This document shows, one piece after another, positions 53,552-63,110 of a DNA stretch of 64,000 nucleotides; within the stretch, counting starts at the first letter, position 1; each line of letters starts with the position of its first letter. Origin of the DNA: Herbinix luporum (GTDB lineage: Bacteria > Bacillota > Clostridia > Lachnospirales > Lachnospiraceae); assembly GCF_900070325.1 (NCBI RefSeq), contig NZ_LN879430.1, positions 360,501 through 424,500 on the forward strand, in the 5' to 3' direction. Position numbers and translations under genes: made by a program. A model generated the notes under the pieces. The model saw only the letters and a program-made list of their open reading frames with translations. It was not told the origin of the DNA and ran no database searches.

Positions 53552-54577
53552 ATGGATTATAAACAGGCAGGAGTCGATATAGAAGCTGGTTATAAGGCAG
53601 TGGACCTTATGAAAGAGCATATTAAGAAAACTATGCGTAAGGAGGTCTTATCTGATATAGGGGGATTTTCCGGTGCATTTTCTTTAAAGAGATTTATGAA
53701 TATGGAAGAGCCTACCCTAGTATCCGGAACCGATGGGGTAGGAACAAAGCTTAAGATTGCATTTTTACTTGATAAGCATGATACTGTCGGTATAGATTGT
53801 GTTGCCATGTGTGTCAACGACATTGCCTGTTCCGGAGCAGAACCTTTATTTTTCCTTGATTATATTGCTTGCGGCAAGAATGAACCTGAAAGGATTGCCA
53901 GTATAGTTAAGGGTGTAGCCGAGGGCTGCCAGCAGGCAGGGGCTGCCTTAATTGGCGGTGAAACAGCGGAGATGCCGGGTTTTTATCCTGAGGATGAATA
54001 CGACCTGGCGGGCTTTGCCGTGGGAATTGCAGATAAAAAGAATATGATTACCGGTAAAGATATAAAAGCCGGGGATGTATTAGTAGGTATTGCTTCTTCA
54101 GGTATTCACAGTAATGGCTATTCCTTAGTTCGTAATGTTTTTTCTATGAGACTTGATGTTCTTGAAACCTATTACGAAAGCCTGGGTATGTCTCTTGGTG
54201 AAGTTTTACTTACACCTACAAAGATATATGTGAAAGCCTTACAGGAATTAAAGGAGGGCAATGTATATATAAAAGGTTGTAGCCATATTACCGGGGGAGG
54301 ATTTTTTGAGAATATTCCTAGAATGCTTCCTCAAGGTATGACCGGACTTGTTAAAAAGGACAGTTACGATATTCCCCCTATCTTTAACATGTTAAAGAAG
54401 GACGGGGATATCTCCGATGAAGTAATGTATAATACCTTCAATATGGGCATCGGTATGATTTTGGCCCTGGATCCGGCTCAGGCAGATTTAGCTGTCAATA
54501 TAATAAATAAGGCTGGGGAGAAGGCTTATATTATAGGAGAAGTTGGCCAAGGTACTGAGGGGGTAAAATTATGTTAA
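53552..54577 (+). CDS. purM: Phosphoribosylformylglycinamidine cyclo-ligase
   Basis: A 341-residue AIR synthase with the start [18 protein letters not shown], the SGTDGVGTK motif near 59 and [11 protein letters not shown] near 136. It closes the imidazole ring in purine synthesis. It overlaps purN by 7 bp. No purine riboswitch was seen in the 150 bp upstream. Confidence 0.97.
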   Translation: MDYKQAGVDIEAGYKAVDLMKEHIKKTMRKEVLSDIGGFSGAFSLKRFMNMEEPTLVSGTDGVGTKLKIAFLLDKHDTVGIDCVAMCVNDIACSGAEPLFFLDYIACGKNEPERIASIVKGVAEGCQQAGAALIGGETAEMPGFYPEDEYDLAGFAVGIADKKNMITGKDIKAGDVLVGIASSGIHSNGYSLVRNVFSMRLDVLETYYESLGMSLGEVLLTPTKIYVKALQELKEGNVYIKGCSHITGGGFFENIPRMLPQGMTGLVKKDSYDIPPIFNMLKKDGDISDEVMYNTFNMGIGMILALDPAQADLAVNIINKAGEKAYIIGEVGQGTEGVKLC

Positions 54578-55197
54578 GGCTGGCCGTCTTAGTATCGGGG
54601 GGAGGAACCAATCTACAGGCTTTGATTGATCAGATAGAGGCAGGAAATCTTCCCGGAGTCACTATAAGTGTAGTAATCAGTAACAATAGGGAAGCTTATG
54701 CCCTAAAAAGAGCCGAGGCTCATAATATTCCACAAGCCATAATAAGTAAAAAAGATTTTGATAATCAGCAATCTTTTGAGGAGGCTTTTTATAATCTGCT
54801 TACGGGCTATGAGGTGGATTTGATAGTCCTTGCAGGATTTTTGCTGATACTTCCCGAAAAAATCGTTAAACATTATCAAAATAAAATTATAAATGTCCAT
54901 CCGTCCCTGATCCCTTCCTTCAGCGGTAAAGGCTATTATGGGCTTAAGGTTCATGAAGCTGCATTGGCTCGGGGGGTTAAGGTAACCGGGGCAACGGTTC
55001 ACTTTGTGGATGAAGGTACCGATACGGGACCTATTATCTTACAAAAGGCTGTAAATGTTGAGAAAAACGATACAGCGGAAACTCTACAAAAAAGAGTTAT
55101 GGAAGAAGCTGAATGGGTAATCCTTCCCGAAGCTGTTAGACTTATTGCACAAGGGCGAATTAGGATTCGGGATAATAAGGTGGTGGAGGTAATATAA
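54571..55197 (+). CDS. purN: Phosphoribosylglycinamide formyltransferase
   Basis: A 208-residue enzyme with the folate site [17 protein letters not shown] near 108-124. The family has Asn, His and Asp as catalytic residues: here Asn in INVHPS, His in the same motif and Asp in EGTDTG near 152. It adds the formyl carbon to GAR. It overlaps both purM (7 bp) and purD (1 bp). Confidence 0.97.
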   Translation: MLRLAVLVSGGGTNLQALIDQIEAGNLPGVTISVVISNNREAYALKRAEAHNIPQAIISKKDFDNQQSFEEAFYNLLTGYEVDLIVLAGFLLILPEKIVKHYQNKIINVHPSLIPSFSGKGYYGLKVHEAALARGVKVTGATVHFVDEGTDTGPIILQKAVNVEKNDTAETLQKRVMEEAEWVILPEAVRLIAQGRIRIRDNKVVEVI

Positions 55198-56462
55198 TGA
55201 AGGTTTTAATTATTGGCGGAGGCGGAAGAGAGCATGCCATAGCTTGGAAGGTATCACAGAGTCCAAAGGTGGACAAGCTTTACTGTGCTCCCGGTAATGC
55301 GGGAATTGCCCAGTGTGCAGAATGCGTAGATATTCCTGTAATAGAATATGAAGCCCTGGCTGATTTTGCTCTATCCAATAAGATTGATCTAACCATAGTA
55401 GGACCCGATGATCCTTTGGCTGATGGAATAGTGGACGTTTTTGAGAAAAAGGGGCTGCGGATTTTTGGTCCCAGAAAAAATGCCGCTATTATTGAAAGTT
55501 CAAAAGTGTTTTCAAAAAATCTTATGAAGAAATATAATATTCCTACGGCCGCTTATGAAACTTTTGACCAGGCAGATAAGGCTATAGAGTATTTAAAAAC
55601 CAGAGATTTTCCCATTGTGGTAAAGGCAGACGGCCTAGCCCTTGGTAAGGGAGTTATAATCTGCAATGATTTTGACCAAGCAGTCAGTGCTGTTAAAGCT
55701 ATTATGGAGGATAAGCAGTTTGGTTTGGCAGGAAGCCAAGTGGTTATAGAAGAGTTTATTACAGGTCCTGAGGTATCGGTTTTGGCATTTTGTGATGGTA
55801 CTCATATTATTCCCATGGCCAGTGCCCAAGATCATAAAAGAGCCTTTGATAATGACCAAGGACCTAATACAGGAGGAATGGGAACATTTTCACCAAGCCC
55901 CTTTTATACGGAGCAAATCCATGAATATTGCCAAAAGTATATTTATCAGCCTACTATGGCTGCTATGAAAGCAGAGGGAAGAGATTTTGTAGGCATCTTA
56001 TTTGTAGGTCTTATGCTTACCAAAGACGGTCCTAAGGTATTGGAATACAATGCACGGTTTGGTGATCCGGAAGCCCAAGTAGTTCTTCCTAGGCTAAAAA
56101 ATGATTTAATTGACGTGATAGAAGCTTGTATTGAGGGCAGATTAGATAAGGTTAATCTTTCCTTTGAGGATAATGCAGCCGTATGCGTAATCCTAGCATC
56201 AGATGGTTATCCTTTGTCCTATGAAAAAGGATTTGAGATAGAAGGACTTGATAATTTCACAGACAAAGAGGATTATTATGTATTCCATGCCGCAAGTAAG
56301 AAGGAAAATGATAAAATTCTTACCAACGGAGGAAGAGTCCTTGGGGTTACTGCAATAGGCAAAACCTTAAAGGAAGCCAGAAGCAAGGCTTATGAAGCTG
56401 CGGATAATATTCATTTTAAGAATAAATATATGAGAAAAGATATAGGTAAAGCGATCCAATAA
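55197..56462 (+). CDS. purD: Phosphoribosylamine-glycine ligase
   Basis: A 421-residue ATP-grasp enzyme that starts [20 protein letters not shown]. It has the grasp segment FPIVVKADGLALGKGV near 138 and EYNARFGDPEAQV near 283. It makes GAR from phosphoribosylamine and glycine. Its ATG shares one base with the purN stop. Confidence 0.97.
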   Translation: MKVLIIGGGGREHAIAWKVSQSPKVDKLYCAPGNAGIAQCAECVDIPVIEYEALADFALSNKIDLTIVGPDDPLADGIVDVFEKKGLRIFGPRKNAAIIESSKVFSKNLMKKYNIPTAAYETFDQADKAIEYLKTRDFPIVVKADGLALGKGVIICNDFDQAVSAVKAIMEDKQFGLAGSQVVIEEFITGPEVSVLAFCDGTHIIPMASAQDHKRAFDNDQGPNTGGMGTFSPSPFYTEQIHEYCQKYIYQPTMAAMKAEGRDFVGILFVGLMLTKDGPKVLEYNARFGDPEAQVVLPRLKNDLIDVIEACIEGRLDKVNLSFEDNAAVCVILASDGYPLSYEKGFEIEGLDNFTDKEDYYVFHAASKKENDKILTNGGRVLGVTAIGKTLKEARSKAYEAADNIHFKNKYMRKDIGKAIQ

Positions 56463-56489
56463 AAATTAATGATAAGTGACTGGTAAGGG

Positions 56490-56530
56490 TGCCGGTATTT
56501 TATGTATAAAAAATACCGGGGCTCTTATTT
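56490..56530 (+). terminator. Rho-independent terminator of purMND
   Basis: A 10-bp core stem (56493-56502 with 56511-56520) is followed by a T-rich stretch. Confidence 0.8.
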
Positions 56531-56678
56531 TTTCTATTTTTTGCATTTCAAAATTTAACCTTTAAATGTATCTTATGACATGAAATCCTGTATATGCCAC
56601 AGAACTGCCATAGTTCTTTTTTAATATAACCATAGTATTCGACATATATTAAATGATTGTTCTTGGAAAGGAGTACTT

Positions 56679-59417
56679 ATGAAAAGGCGGTTTTTTCATA
56701 AATGTATAGTGATTTTACTATGTATAGGCTTATTGGTGCCTAATCAGGTAGCAAGTACCATAGTTGCAGCTACTAGAAAGGGGACAGTAACAGCCAGTAC
56801 GCTTAATGTCAGAGCTAAACCATCTACATCTGCCAAAAAGGTACAGCTTAATGACGGAACTTATGTTTATCTACGTAGAAATGAAACCGTAACAATTTTA
56901 GAGGAAGCAGGAGACTGGTATTATGTTTCTCTAAAGTTCAACGGGAAAAATATAAAAGGTTATGTACATGGTGATTACATTAAGGCGGAGAAAAGTAAAA
57001 GTACAAAAAAGACGCCAACGCCTACACCTACTCCGACACCAAAACCCACCCCGACACCTAAACCGAAAAACAGCAGTACATCCCAGGGATATAAGCATCA
57101 AGCTTCTGTTACTGCCAGTTCTTTAAATGTTAGAAGTGGGGCAGGTACAAATTATTCTAGAATAGGTTCTTTAAAGAAGAACAATAAGGTTACTGTTATT
57201 GGTGAGGCAGAAAATAGTAATACAAAATGGTATCAAATTAATATGGCAAATAATAAAACCGGATATGTATCCAGCCTTTATATTAAGTTAGATTTGAAAA
57301 AGAGCATTAAAGGGAAAGTAATTGCTTCCAAGATAAAGGTAAGAAAAAGTGCCAACAGTAAGTCTGCTTATGTAAAAAATTCATCAGGTAATATTATTTC
57401 ACTTAAAAAAGATAAGGCTGTAAATATTATAGATGAAGCAGTAGTGTCCGGTGAAAAGTGGTACAAGATATCATTTACGGTAAGTAAGGTAAAGTACAGC
57501 GGTTATGTTCCCGCTTATCAGATTGGATTTAGGGGAGAAGAAACCAAAAACACATCGGCACCTACTCCTACACCGACCCCAAAACCAAAAGCGACGCCGA
57601 CACCAAAACCAACGCCGACGCCTACCCCAAAGCCAAAAGCAACACCAACGCCAAAGCCAAAAGCGACACCCACACCAAAACCAACGGCGACGCCTACCCC
57701 AAAGCCAAAAGCAACACCGACACCAAAACCAAAGGCAACGCCGACACCTGTTCCGACGCCGGCGGATGCTAAGGTTTTAGAGATTAAAGACAATCCTATT
57801 TATTCATATATATATGGACCTATAGATGGCTTTGTATGTAATATTTTATATCTTAATGTATATGAAAACAGGGCGGTAAATGACAACTTTTTATATGATT
57901 CATCCGGTAAACCTGTTTTACTAAAAAGCGGAGATAAGATTCAAATTAATGAAGCCATAAGGGTAAACGGTGAAACTTGGTATAATGTCTCTTATAATAA
58001 TATAAGGGGACATGTTAGGGCTGAATATATTTATGTAGGATCCAAGTTACCTGCTAATGTTGACTGGAAGCAACCGGAAGCACCTGAAGTGCCCAAAGCA
58101 ACTCCTACACCGGTTCCTGATAATACTGATGATTTAGATTTTGAGGAAATGCTTATTAGAGAAGGTTTCCCGGAATCTTATAAGGAAGGTCTAAGACAGT
58201 TACATGCCAAACATCCCAACTGGGTGTTTTTAGCCTACCATACGGGACTTGATTGGAACACTGTGATTAAGGAAGAAAGTGTACCGGGCAAGAATACCAT
58301 ACCTAATTCAAGAAGTGTGGAATGGCTATCCTTTGATAAGGGGGCATATGATTGGAAGACGGACAAGTTCGTTGTATATGACGGTACATATTGGGTTACA
58401 GCTTCTAAAGCTGCCATAGAATATTATATGGATCCAAGGAATTTCCTAGATGAAGAGAGAATCTTCCAATTTGAACTTCTTAGATATCAAAGCCGTTATC
58501 AAAATGCAAAAGGTGTAGAGAATATATTAAAGGGAACAGCACTATATAATAAGTCATATACCTTCATAGACGATGACGGTAAATCTAAGACCTTAACTTA
58601 TGGTGAGACATTTATAAAGGCAGCAGAGTATTCAGGGGTAAGCCCTTACCATTTGGCATCCCGTGTTAAGCAGGAAGTAGTAACCGGGCCAAATACACTT
58701 AGTAACAGTGTGTCAGGTACATACAAAGGATATGAGGGTTATTACAACTTTTATAATATCGGAGCTAATGACAGCCCCGGTGGAGGTGCCATTGCCAACG
58801 GATTAAATTATGCCAAGAACGGTAGCAAGAACAAGGCAAATAATGAGAAATACCTTATTCCTTGGACAAGTCCTTATAGATCTATAGTGGGAGGGTCATA
58901 TTTCTTGGGAAGCACCTATATTAATAGGGGGCAGGATACGGTTTATTTACAGAAATTCAATGTAACTCCCGTATCAACTTATTTCCATCAATATATGACC
59001 AATGTGGAAGCTCCTTGGGCAGAGGCAAAAAAGATAGCCGCAGCCTATAAGAATATGGAAGATACTCCTATAGTATTCTCTATTCCGGTATATCTGAATA
59101 TGCCATCCAAACCTTGTCCAAGACCTACAAAACAGTATAATCCTAATAACAGATTAAAGAGCTTGAAAGTTCTTGATGTAAAAGGTAAGGAACTTAAGAT
59201 TTCACCTACCTTTGATCAAACAGAATACAATTATTATCTGATTGTAGGAAATAATATTGAGACAGTAGATATTAAAGCTAGCAGTGTAAGTACAAAAGCC
59301 AAAGTAATAGGAGGAGGAACTATACCTCTTAGTGTAGGAAATAATGAGATAGTTATAAGAGTTGTTGCTGAAAATGGCGACATTGCAAACTATACCATTA
59401 ATATTGTAAGGGAGTAA
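56679..59417 (+). CDS. Secreted SH3-domain glucosaminidase-like wall hydrolase
   Basis: A 912-residue exported protein. A signal peptide spans about 1-30. Bacterial SH3 domains lie at about 36-105, 142-208, 213-285 and 375-455. Pro-Thr-Lys linkers separate them (110-130 and 295-362). A glucosaminidase (GH73-like) domain follows at about 490-800, with the likely catalytic Glu in SRVKQEVV. The last 85 residues form a cadherin-like beta-sandwich. Such proteins bind and cut peptidoglycan. The cadherin-like end is shared with the next gene and may attach them to each other or to the wall. Confidence 0.85.
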   Translation: MKRRFFHKCIVILLCIGLLVPNQVASTIVAATRKGTVTASTLNVRAKPSTSAKKVQLNDGTYVYLRRNETVTILEEAGDWYYVSLKFNGKNIKGYVHGDYIKAEKSKSTKKTPTPTPTPTPKPTPTPKPKNSSTSQGYKHQASVTASSLNVRSGAGTNYSRIGSLKKNNKVTVIGEAENSNTKWYQINMANNKTGYVSSLYIKLDLKKSIKGKVIASKIKVRKSANSKSAYVKNSSGNIISLKKDKAVNIIDEAVVSGEKWYKISFTVSKVKYSGYVPAYQIGFRGEETKNTSAPTPTPTPKPKATPTPKPTPTPTPKPKATPTPKPKATPTPKPTATPTPKPKATPTPKPKATPTPVPTPADAKVLEIKDNPIYSYIYGPIDGFVCNILYLNVYENRAVNDNFLYDSSGKPVLLKSGDKIQINEAIRVNGETWYNVSYNNIRGHVRAEYIYVGSKLPANVDWKQPEAPEVPKATPTPVPDNTDDLDFEEMLIREGFPESYKEGLRQLHAKHPNWVFLAYHTGLDWNTVIKEESVPGKNTIPNSRSVEWLSFDKGAYDWKTDKFVVYDGTYWVTASKAAIEYYMDPRNFLDEERIFQFELLRYQSRYQNAKGVENILKGTALYNKSYTFIDDDGKSKTLTYGETFIKAAEYSGVSPYHLASRVKQEVVTGPNTLSNSVSGTYKGYEGYYNFYNIGANDSPGGGAIANGLNYAKNGSKNKANNEKYLIPWTSPYRSIVGGSYFLGSTYINRGQDTVYLQKFNVTPVSTYFHQYMTNVEAPWAEAKKIAAAYKNMEDTPIVFSIPVYLNMPSKPCPRPTKQYNPNNRLKSLKVLDVKGKELKISPTFDQTEYNYYLIVGNNIETVDIKASSVSTKAKVIGGGTIPLSVGNNEIVIRVVAENGDIANYTINIVRE
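57561..57762 (+). repeat. Pro-Thr-Lys coding repeat (linker)
   Basis: Imperfect short repeats code for PTPKPKAT-type units within the wall hydrolase. A shorter similar tract lies at about 57013-57068. The opposite strand is open as a Gly-Val repeat, a by-product of the base pattern. Confidence 0.9.
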
Positions 59418-59468
59418 TATATCAGCCTAAAAAAATAAACTATGTAAGGCTGGATTACCGGATTTGCA

Positions 59469-59517
59469 ATAACTCCGGCCGGAATGGAATAAACCATCTG
59501 GCCGGAATTATTTTTAT
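59469..59517 (+). terminator. Rho-independent terminator
   Basis: A GC core stem (CCGGCC at 59475-59480 with GGCCGG at 59500-59505), extended by A-T pairs, is followed by a T-rich run. Confidence 0.8.
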
Positions 59518-59543
59518 TAATAAAAAATTACAATTGGAAAAAT

Positions 59544-59566
59544 ATATTGTTTCTTCCAAACAATAT
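59544..59566. promoter_or_regulatory. Inverted repeat before the cohesin-like gene
   Basis: Nine-bp arms ATATTGTTT and AAACAATAT are separated by 5 nt, 34 bp before the start codon. It could be a protein-binding site overlapping the promoter. No regulator is known. Confidence 0.4.
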
Positions 59567-59599
59567 GTTATTATTAGATAAAGGAGAAAGGGAAGAAGA

Positions 59600-60820
59600 A
59601 TGAAAAGAAGATTATTTAAAGCAATAGCATTTTGCCTCTTATTTGTAATGGGCGGATTATTAAATATAAGCAGCATAAAGGCAGCCAGTGCCAATATAGA
59701 AATTACAGCTGATAACAATCAGATAACTGTCGGTGATAGTGTATATGTGTATATAACCATTGATTCAGATACCATCTTTTCTGATATTGAGGCTAATTTA
59801 GTCTATGATGAAAATATTTTAGAATACAAAAGCGGAGCTTCATTTATTAAGGGAAGCAGTGGCTTTTTAAAAATTGCTGATGTTAATATTTCAGAAGCTG
59901 ATGACAATAGAAAATATGCCTTAGAATTTAAGGCTATAAAAGTTGGTAAATGTGAGATAGAATTTAGCGGTCAGATTATGGTATATGATTATGAGACAGG
60001 CATGCCTATGTCTGTATCTAGTAATATTTTGGAGTTAGAGGTTAAGGCAGCCCATACAGCCTCTGATAATGCCAGTCTTGCCTCATTAAAGATAAGTCCT
60101 TCACAGTTAAATCCTGCATTTGACAAGAATATATATGAATATAATACCAATGTAGCTTATGATGTAGAGAAGTTAGTTGTGGTAGCACTTCCGGAAGATG
60201 AAAAGGCAACTATTCGCATTTCCGGTAATGAAACTTTAAAAGAAGGAGAAAATAAAGTTATTACAACAGTTGTTGCCGAGTCCGGAAAGAAAGTAGAATA
60301 TGTAATTAATGTTACTAAGGAAAGTGCTCCGGAAGATGAATTAGATATAGATCCAATAACACCGGATAATCGTCACGGTAGTTTTGAATTAATTCAGGAG
60401 GATAATGAAATATTTGCTATATATAATGGAAAATATAAATTGCTAGAACCCGCTAGTGATGTAAAAATACCTGAGGGTTACACAAAAACCAATATGATAT
60501 TATCAGGTATATCTATTTCGGTATACGAACCTAATCTACCCGGTAGCGATTTTGTTCTTATATATGCTGAGAATGAGCTGGGGGAAGCAAACTTCTATCG
60601 TTATGATAAGGTTGAAAAAACCCTGCAGCGTTTTGTGGAAGATATAGATTCCGTAACAGATCCTTCAGATAATATAGATAATGAGGATCAAAGTAGCTCT
60701 AAAAAATACCGTTCTAAGTTAAATAAGGCTGCTATTGTTATATCAATACTCTGTGCCCTATGTGCCGGTTTAGTAATTGTTGTAGTTCGTTTGTATATAA
60801 AGAATAGGAAGCAAAAATAA
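59600..60820 (+). CDS. Cohesin-like membrane-anchored surface protein
   Basis: A 406-residue exported protein with a signal peptide at about 1-28. A cohesin-like beta domain follows at about 30-150, including NQITVGDSVYVYITIDS and FSDIEANLVYDENILEY. Next comes a cadherin-like beta-sandwich at about 160-240, like the C-terminus of the wall hydrolase upstream. One membrane helix lies at about 375-398 (AAIVISILCALCAGLVIVVV), with a short basic tail inside. The layout points to display of a binding module on the outer face. A dockerin-bearing partner was not found in the window. Confidence 0.75.
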   Translation: MKRRLFKAIAFCLLFVMGGLLNISSIKAASANIEITADNNQITVGDSVYVYITIDSDTIFSDIEANLVYDENILEYKSGASFIKGSSGFLKIADVNISEADDNRKYALEFKAIKVGKCEIEFSGQIMVYDYETGMPMSVSSNILELEVKAAHTASDNASLASLKISPSQLNPAFDKNIYEYNTNVAYDVEKLVVVALPEDEKATIRISGNETLKEGENKVITTVVAESGKKVEYVINVTKESAPEDELDIDPITPDNRHGSFELIQEDNEIFAIYNGKYKLLEPASDVKIPEGYTKTNMILSGISISVYEPNLPGSDFVLIYAENELGEANFYRYDKVEKTLQRFVEDIDSVTDPSDNIDNEDQSSSKKYRSKLNKAAIVISILCALCAGLVIVVVRLYIKNRKQK

Positions 60821-60838
60821 GACCGGACCTTTTATATA

Positions 60839-60867
60839 TTGACAAAGAAACATATCTGTTATACAAT
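60839..60867 (+). promoter_or_regulatory. Sigma-A promoter of the gntR-mcsAB-clpC operon
   Basis: A perfect TTGACA at 60839-60844, a 17-bp spacer and TACAAT at 60862-60867. The -10 lies inside a long palindrome. Confidence 0.85.
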
Positions 60868-60882
60868 ATGTATAACAGATAT
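60852..60882. promoter_or_regulatory. 14-bp perfect inverted repeat, probable GntR operator
   Basis: ATATCTGTTATACA at 60852-60865 and its exact complement at 60869-60882 are separated by ATA. It covers the -10 and the likely transcription start. YtrA-type GntR repressors bind such sites before their own genes. Confidence 0.75.
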
Positions 60883-60902
60883 AACTAAATTGGTTGTGTA
60901 TC

Positions 60903-60921
60903 TATGTGATTTAATCACATA
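60903..60921. promoter_or_regulatory. Second palindrome in the same leader
   Basis: TATGTGAT and ATCACATA flank a 3-nt centre. It lies just before the ribosome site of the gntR gene. The core TGTGA-TTTAA-TCACA is like CRP/FNR-family sites, but the spacing is shorter than in standard CRP boxes. Confidence 0.4.
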
Positions 60922-60944
60922 AAATAAAGTAAGAGGTGTATACG

Positions 60945-61319
60945 ATGTATGTGAAGATTGATTTTAATAGTGATGAAGCTCTTTATATACAGCTAAGAAA
61001 TCAGATCATATATGGCATTGCATCCTCTCAGTTCCAGGAAGGGGATAATCTTCCGTCAGTAAGAGAATTGGCAGAGTATATTGGAATCAATATGCATACA
61101 GTTAATAAAGCATATTCTATTCTGAAACAGGAGGGATATATTAAACTGGATCGAAGAAAAGGCGCAGTAGTTGCTATTGATGTCAATAAGATGCAGGCTA
61201 TTGAGGATTTGAAGGAAGAACTTAGAGTAATACTGGCCAAGGCAATTTGTAAAAACTTAAGTCGTAATGACGTAATTGAGGTTATTAATGAGATTTATAA
61301 TGAGTTTGAAAGGGGGTAA
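60945..61319 (+). CDS. YtrA-type GntR family regulator
   Basis: ATG 60945 is chosen, with AAGAGGTG upstream; a GTG at 60936 lies inside that site. The 124-residue protein has a GntR winged helix (ALYIQLRNQIIYGI, then SVRELAEYIGINMHTVNKAY) and a short helical tail for dimerisation. Short YtrA-type proteins usually repress an operon that starts with their own gene. Here it heads mcsA-mcsB-clpC, where the stress regulator ctsR normally sits. No CtsR-like protein is encoded nearby. It probably binds the palindrome at 60852-60882. Confidence 0.9.
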   Translation: MYVKIDFNSDEALYIQLRNQIIYGIASSQFQEGDNLPSVRELAEYIGINMHTVNKAYSILKQEGYIKLDRRKGAVVAIDVNKMQAIEDLKEELRVILAKAICKNLSRNDVIEVINEIYNEFERG

Positions 61320-61324
61320 CTCCT

Positions 61325-61870
61325 ATGTTGTGTGACAGATGTTTAAAAAGAAATGCAAAAGTATTATATACTGAAATAATTAATGGCGTAAAGACGGAAC
61401 AACATCTTTGCGAAGAATGTGCAGCTGATTATACATCCTTTCAAATGGAAAAACCTTTATTAAATTCTGATATTACCCTAAATAGTTTACTATCAACCTT
61501 ATTAGGGGGATATCATACAAGTGCAACAAAGAAGCCTGGAGAAAGCAAACCCAGCCTTGTTTGTGAAGGTTGTAAGTCCACTTATGAAGAGTTTTTGCAA
61601 AGAGGGCGTTTCGGATGTGCCCAGTGTTATCGCAGCTTCCATGGGGAATTGGGAGAAACATTAAGAAGAATACAGGGGGCTGAAGTTCATACCGGAAAAC
61701 GGCCCAAAGGCTTTGTCTCATCAACAGATAAGATATTACAGGACTTAACTGAGGTAGAGAGACTATCCATAGAACTTCAGGAGGCCATAGAAAAAGAAGA
61801 ATTTGAGGAAGCAGCTAGGCTTAGGGATTTAATTAGGCAGCTAAAAAAGGAGGAGGCCAATAATGCTTAA
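61325..61870 (+). CDS. mcsA: Protein-arginine kinase activator McsA
   Basis: A 181-residue zinc protein with CxxC pairs at about 3-6 (CDRC) and 28-31 (CEEC), then 79-82 (CEGC) and 98-101 (CAQC). A C-terminal UVR motif follows at about 140-178. McsA turns on the arginine kinase McsB. It starts 5 bp after gntR and overlaps mcsB by 8 bp. Confidence 0.93.
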   Translation: MLCDRCLKRNAKVLYTEIINGVKTEQHLCEECAADYTSFQMEKPLLNSDITLNSLLSTLLGGYHTSATKKPGESKPSLVCEGCKSTYEEFLQRGRFGCAQCYRSFHGELGETLRRIQGAEVHTGKRPKGFVSSTDKILQDLTEVERLSIELQEAIEKEEFEEAARLRDLIRQLKKEEANNA

Positions 61871-62897
61871 ATGGTATGAAGAGATTGTACCGGATGGCGA
61901 CGTGGTTATCTCCAGCCGTGTTAGGCTTGCCAGAAATTTAGAGGATTTTAAATTCTCCCCCTTGCTTGTGGAAGCAGAGGCTGTAAAATTAGTAGACAGG
62001 GTTAAGAGTATAACCACATCCCTAGCAGAACAGGATAAGAGAAAGTATTATTCCTGTAATATTCAAACATTAAGTGATATTGATAAAGCTGCCATGGTAG
62101 AAAGGCATATAGTAAGCCCTCTGCTGGCAGAGAAAGAACAGACTACTGGCTTAATACTATCAGAAGATGAGACAGTCAGTATTATGATAAATGAGGAGGA
62201 CCATGTAAGGATTCAAGCTATTGTAGCCGGAATGAATCTAGAGGGGGCCTATGAGATAGCAAATCGAATAGATGATATTGCCTATGAGCAACTTAAATTT
62301 GCATATGATGAGAAATATGGATATATGACTTCTTGTCCCACTAATTCCGGAACAGGGATGAGAGCATCTTGTATGGTGTTTTTACCTGCACTTAGTGCTG
62401 CAAGAATGATACAGAAATTGTTTGAAGAGGTTGGCAGATATGGTGTAACTATCCGTGGCATTTACGGAGAAGGAACCAAAAGCTTAGGTAGTATATATCA
62501 GATATCCAACCAGAAGACCTTAGGTAATTCTGAGCTGGAGATTATCGATAACCTAAAGCGTATAGTTGATCAAGTTGTAAAACAGGAAAGAAAAAGAAGG
62601 GAATATATGCTATCCCTTAATTCAGATGAAATAGAAGACCAAGTATACCGTGCTTATGGTGTATTAAAATATGCTAGAAATATAAGTTCAGATGATGCAA
62701 TGACTCTTTTATCCCAATTAAAATTTGGGCTAGATTGTGGATTAATAAAGTTTGACAAAGAATTTAATATCCATAAGATGATGATGGGTGTACAGCCTGG
62801 AAGCCTTCAGTGGACCATCGGTAAAAATGTAGGAAGCATAGCAAGGGATAGAGCTAGAGCTGAATATATTAGAAAAGAATTACCTACAATTATATAA
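61863..62897 (+). CDS. mcsB: Protein-arginine kinase McsB
   Basis: A 344-residue guanido kinase with SSRVRLARNLEDFKFS near 17, the NEEDH substrate loop near 117 and CPTNSGTGMRAS near 161. It tags proteins with phosphoarginine for degradation by ClpC-ClpP. The operon neighbours are McsA and ClpC, as expected. In Bacillus it also inactivates CtsR, but no ctsR is present here. Confidence 0.95.
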   Translation: MLKWYEEIVPDGDVVISSRVRLARNLEDFKFSPLLVEAEAVKLVDRVKSITTSLAEQDKRKYYSCNIQTLSDIDKAAMVERHIVSPLLAEKEQTTGLILSEDETVSIMINEEDHVRIQAIVAGMNLEGAYEIANRIDDIAYEQLKFAYDEKYGYMTSCPTNSGTGMRASCMVFLPALSAARMIQKLFEEVGRYGVTIRGIYGEGTKSLGSIYQISNQKTLGNSELEIIDNLKRIVDQVVKQERKRREYMLSLNSDEIEDQVYRAYGVLKYARNISSDDAMTLLSQLKFGLDCGLIKFDKEFNIHKMMMGVQPGSLQWTIGKNVGSIARDRARAEYIRKELPTII

Positions 62898-62908
62898 CAT
62901 ATAATATT

Positions 62909-63058
62909 TAATATTGTTAAATATAATATTGCCAAATATTTAATATTGCCAAATATTTAATATTGTAAAATATTTAATATTGTAAAATATTTAATATTGT
63001 AAAATATTTTATATTGTAAAATATTTTATATTCTGAAATGTTTTATATTTTGATGGTA
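62909..63058. repeat. 17-bp AT-rich tandem array between mcsB and clpC
   Basis: Seven consecutive 17-bp units of the form TAATATTGTAAAATATT fill 62924-63042, with partial units on both sides. The third to fifth units are identical; others differ at one to five bases. Each unit is partly self-complementary (AATATT and AAATATT parts). It fills most of the 213-bp gap before clpC and contains no open gene. Confidence 0.9.
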
Positions 63059-63110
63059 CAATGAAGAGATACCCGGCTAGTACTCATAAGTTAGAATGGA
63101 GGACATTAAG

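Noticed and set aside
57518-57793. Open frames on both strands over the Pro-Thr-Lys linker (Gly-Val repeat and Gln-Arg-rich reading)
   Set aside because: They come from the low-complexity linker sequence of the wall hydrolase and have no start signals.
62909-63058. CRISPR array
   Set aside because: The units are contiguous 17-mers with no spacers, are AT-only and have no cas genes nearby.
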